Part shown: piece after piece, positions 53,753 through 55,954 of the stretch
Layout: every line of letters begins with the position of its first letter
Position numbering within the stretch: position 1 is the first letter of the stretch
Assembly (NCBI GenBank): GCA_026417615.1
Contig: JAOACY010000022.1
Location: forward strand, 1-55,954
Direction: 5' to 3'
Length of the DNA: 55,954 nt
Origin: Clostridia bacterium
GTDB lineage: Bacteria; Bacillota; Clostridia; Acetivibrionales; JAFADI01
Translations under genes and position numbers: made by a program
The notes under the pieces: model-generated
Database searches by the model: none
Told to the model about the DNA's origin: nothing
The model's input: only the letters and a program-made list of their open reading frames with translations

Positions 53753-55765
53753 TCAGCTCTTCTGCCGCAAAAATCGTTTTTCGTATATATCTGATATAAT
53801 TTTTATTATTGTCGTGGCAAGAATCGCAAAAAGCAATCCTGCAAAAAGGCCATTTACAGTTCTGTTTATGGACACTTCCACAGGTGTAAACACATGGCAG
53901 AAGCTGTTTACAATCGATACGCACCCCATTGTAACTCCCAGGCCCAAAGGGAGCAGCAAAACGCTGCTTTTATTCCTTCGGTAAAGAAAAAACATGGAAA
54001 ACAATGCCGGATAGCCTATGAGAAATTCCTTGAATCTTGGACGCACCACCATAAGCCCTTCAAGGTATTCCCTAACCTTCAGCTCCAGGGTGGTTACGGG
54101 TATGCCGGAGCTGTTGCCGCTTCGGGCAAGATAAAGGATTACTGCCGCAAGCCCCAGAACTGCCAATAATGCTCCGGCATACGTTATCTTGCTGCTCATA
54201 AGCTTCTTAAAGCTATCAATAAAGCTTCTGATATTGGTAAAGCAAGAAGCGTAATTAACAATAAACAATAAAAGAGGCACCGCAAAGGAAAACAGTACGC
54301 CTGTGAAAATCTCTGTGTTCATTGTGAATCTGATATCGGCAAGAGTAGTTACAACAGTATAAGCACCTGCTGCATTAATCCCCAGCATGATTGCCAAAGC
54401 AAGCGGGATTTGCTGCATAAGAGGCCTTTCACGGCTGGATTTCAAGAGTCTCATAATCAAAAGGCTTGAAAAAGACGGATATATTGTTGCGGCTGACAGA
54501 GCCAGAAGCTGAGGAAGACTTAAGCGCATCACAAGCAACAGGATTGGCCCTGACAGCAAAGCAAAAAAGGCAGCTGCCATTATAAGCCGGTATCTTTCAC
54601 CAAGCATGTACGACAGGTAAAGAAGCAGTGCTGCCACAAGGCTTAAGACAACTGCTGTGCTGTGGAAGCTCACAGGCATTTTGTCTGACAGCCTTTGCAA
54701 AGGCTGTCCGGTTGAGAATCCCTTTATGTCAATAAAGCTTTCAAGGCTGCCTGCGGCACTAATAGCAGCGTTTATATTATTTGCAATGCTATACTCAGGA
54801 TTTTTTAATGGCTGCACATATACAAATCTGATGTTTCTGTCAACAACAGATCTCATCCATCTGAAAAGTACGGCATTTCCTGTCATTCCTTGCAAATCTC
54901 TTTCAGACATTATATGTGCTCTGTTAATGGCAAACCGGGTGCTTGGTATGAGATAATCCAGGCCTTTCTGCTCAACATATCTGATTTGTGTGGGCGCTTC
55001 GATTATACCGGTTATTATACTGTTTCTTTTAATTATTCCTTCAGTCTGTTTCAAATCATCCGGATATCCAAGCACTTCCTCCCCGTCAAATATCAAGTAC
55101 TTGACACCGTATGTCCTGACAGTCTCTTCAAAGCCTTCAAAAAGCCCCGTTCCATGAAACGCCGGATTTTTTGGCCTCAAAACAATTTCAAAGCCCTTGG
55201 TTTTAAGGCTGTCCAGAACATTGCCGTCAAATCCCAGACCAGTATCCTTCATTGCATTGATCGGACTATTAACATAGTAATATGTCGTTTTATCGATTAT
55301 AAATTCTCTTACATCATTATTGCTGAATCTTTCGGCCAGCCGCTCTTTAAGGGACATGGCAAAGCTGCCGTTTCCGGGTATAACGATAGTTCCTGCGGGG
55401 TTGAGCATGGCCGAGGATAAGACATTTCTCACTTTTCGGGCGCTTTCGGACTGCTCTTTAAGCAGTGCTGCCAAAAAATCCCCCAATGATGAGAAATAAA
55501 CCTCCCCAATAAGCTTTAAGTCCCCAAGGGTTGTTTCTCTCACGGCAGCAGCGCTCACTCCGGCTTTTTTTGCGTCCGTCAGCACCTGGTTTATATCTAT
55601 GTCAGCTTCGTTTGCGGCCCTCAAAAAGTCCTTATAATCAAGAACAAGCAATACTGACTTGTTTTTACTCTCATTTCCCATTCGTATAACAATGCCTGAG
55701 CAAGACGCCACAAGGGAAATAACCAATACTATCCACAAAATCCTTCTGATTTTCATCATCTCCAT
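53753..55765 (-). CDS. DUF5693-family polytopic membrane protein
   Basis: This 670-residue protein has an N-terminal membrane anchor (about 8-27), an extracellular domain of about 320 residues (about 30-360; DYKDFLRAANEADIDINQVL) and eight or nine closely packed C-terminal helices with GNSSGIPVT before the last pair. The layout matches DUF5693, often found near csaB in Firmicutes and thought to act in cell-wall polymer export; here csaB is 8 kb away. The start could be any of three nearby ATGs (55765, 55759, 55756). The repeat element lies just upstream. Confidence 0.82.
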   Translation of the reverse strand: MEMMKIRRILWIVLVISLVASCSGIVIRMGNESKNKSVLLVLDYKDFLRAANEADIDINQVLTDAKKAGVSAAAVRETTLGDLKLIGEVYFSSLGDFLAALLKEQSESARKVRNVLSSAMLNPAGTIVIPGNGSFAMSLKERLAERFSNNDVREFIIDKTTYYYVNSPINAMKDTGLGFDGNVLDSLKTKGFEIVLRPKNPAFHGTGLFEGFEETVRTYGVKYLIFDGEEVLGYPDDLKQTEGIIKRNSIITGIIEAPTQIRYVEQKGLDYLIPSTRFAINRAHIMSERDLQGMTGNAVLFRWMRSVVDRNIRFVYVQPLKNPEYSIANNINAAISAAGSLESFIDIKGFSTGQPLQRLSDKMPVSFHSTAVVLSLVAALLLYLSYMLGERYRLIMAAAFFALLSGPILLLVMRLSLPQLLALSAATIYPSFSSLLIMRLLKSSRERPLMQQIPLALAIMLGINAAGAYTVVTTLADIRFTMNTEIFTGVLFSFAVPLLLFIVNYASCFTNIRSFIDSFKKLMSSKITYAGALLAVLGLAAVILYLARSGNSSGIPVTTLELKVREYLEGLMVVRPRFKEFLIGYPALFSMFFLYRRNKSSVLLLPLGLGVTMGCVSIVNSFCHVFTPVEVSINRTVNGLFAGLLFAILATTIIKIISDIYEKRFLRQKS

Positions 55766-55800
55766 GAATACAAGCGTTTTTCAAATAAGCGCTGCAGATT

Positions 55801-55954
55801 AACACTTGATTCTGCCGCAAGAACCCATTTTCTTAAACTTCGATGAAATCACTAACGACTTGTCTTGCAATTCCTCGCACGCATCAATGTGACGTCGTGT
55901 CACATGATACTCAAAATGCCCTCCTTGGCATTTTGGCTTCAGAATTGCTGCAAC
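55801..55954. repeat. Dispersed structured repeat, copy 2 (inverted, cut by window edge)
   Basis: From about 55811 the sequence matches the reverse complement of 31562-31697 at about 93%. The central hairpin arms CAAAATGCC/GGCATTTTG (about 55913-55935) and the GTGAC/GTCAC dyad (about 55889-55903) are kept. Its other end is outside the window. It lies upstream of the DUF5693 gene. Confidence 0.8.

Overview
The window is chromosomal DNA from a spore-forming, low-to-mid G+C member of the Clostridia. The evidence is a minor alpha/beta small acid-soluble spore protein gene, strong AGGAGG ribosome sites with frequent GTG/TTG starts, canonical sigma-A promoters, an FtsEX/M23/Ctp cluster, a CsaB-type pyruvyl transferase (S-layer anchoring polymer) and the Firmicutes order nnr-alr-ndoAI-ndoA. 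The gene content fits the Acetivibrio/Ruminiclostridium side of the class, but the sequence alone does not settle genus. I see no prophage, CRISPR array, intact IS or rRNA.

Layout. 1-1.8 kb (minus): tRNA-Val/Asp/Phe behind a clear promoter, hslO and a cold-shock gene. 2.0-7.1 kb (minus): ftsE-ftsX, a coiled-coil M23 peptidase, a C-terminal processing protease, a 59-residue spore protein and a methyltransferase; this is a cell-wall remodelling and sporulation block. 7.2-11.4 kb (minus): a PucR/CdaR-like regulator, a sugar-ABC ATPase and a chemoreceptor. 12.0-21.2 kb (plus): the arginine/carbamoyl-phosphate operon argC-argB-argD-carA-carB-argF-GNAT, driven by a sigma-A promoter overlapped by ARG-box-like operators. 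A near copy of that operator sits upstream of the sugar ATPase gene, and the argC and carA leaders share a structured motif. 21.2-23.4 kb (minus): cheW and a second chemoreceptor. 23.65-24.9 kb (plus): corA behind a promoter-proximal terminator and a Cys-rich leader ORF; a tiny tandem-repeat protein follows on the minus strand.

25.2-38.3 kb (plus) is the most distinctive block. It is an eight-gene, mostly overlapping locus: a large exported/membrane protein, an ABC ATPase and permease, a coiled-coil membrane protein, then MoxR AAA+ ATPase, DUF58, a BatA-like vWA protein and a 924-residue double-vWA protein. It is interrupted only by a 232-bp structured repeat and ends in a 21-bp perfect hairpin. 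Together it looks like a membrane complex in which an ATP-driven chaperone (MoxR) works on metal-dependent vWA proteins beside an ABC exporter.

38.3-44.6 kb (minus): split transketolase, a YitT protein, a polar amino-acid ABC transporter and a DMT permease. 44.7-48.7 kb (plus): a GT4-CsaB fusion, a TagA/WecG glycosyltransferase and a HEAT-like protein. 48.8-55.8 kb (minus): an exported coiled-coil protein, the EndoA/EndoAI toxin-antitoxin pair, alanine racemase, NAD(P)HX repair enzyme, a coiled-coil protein and a DUF5693 membrane protein. A second, inverted copy of the structured repeat runs off the right edge.
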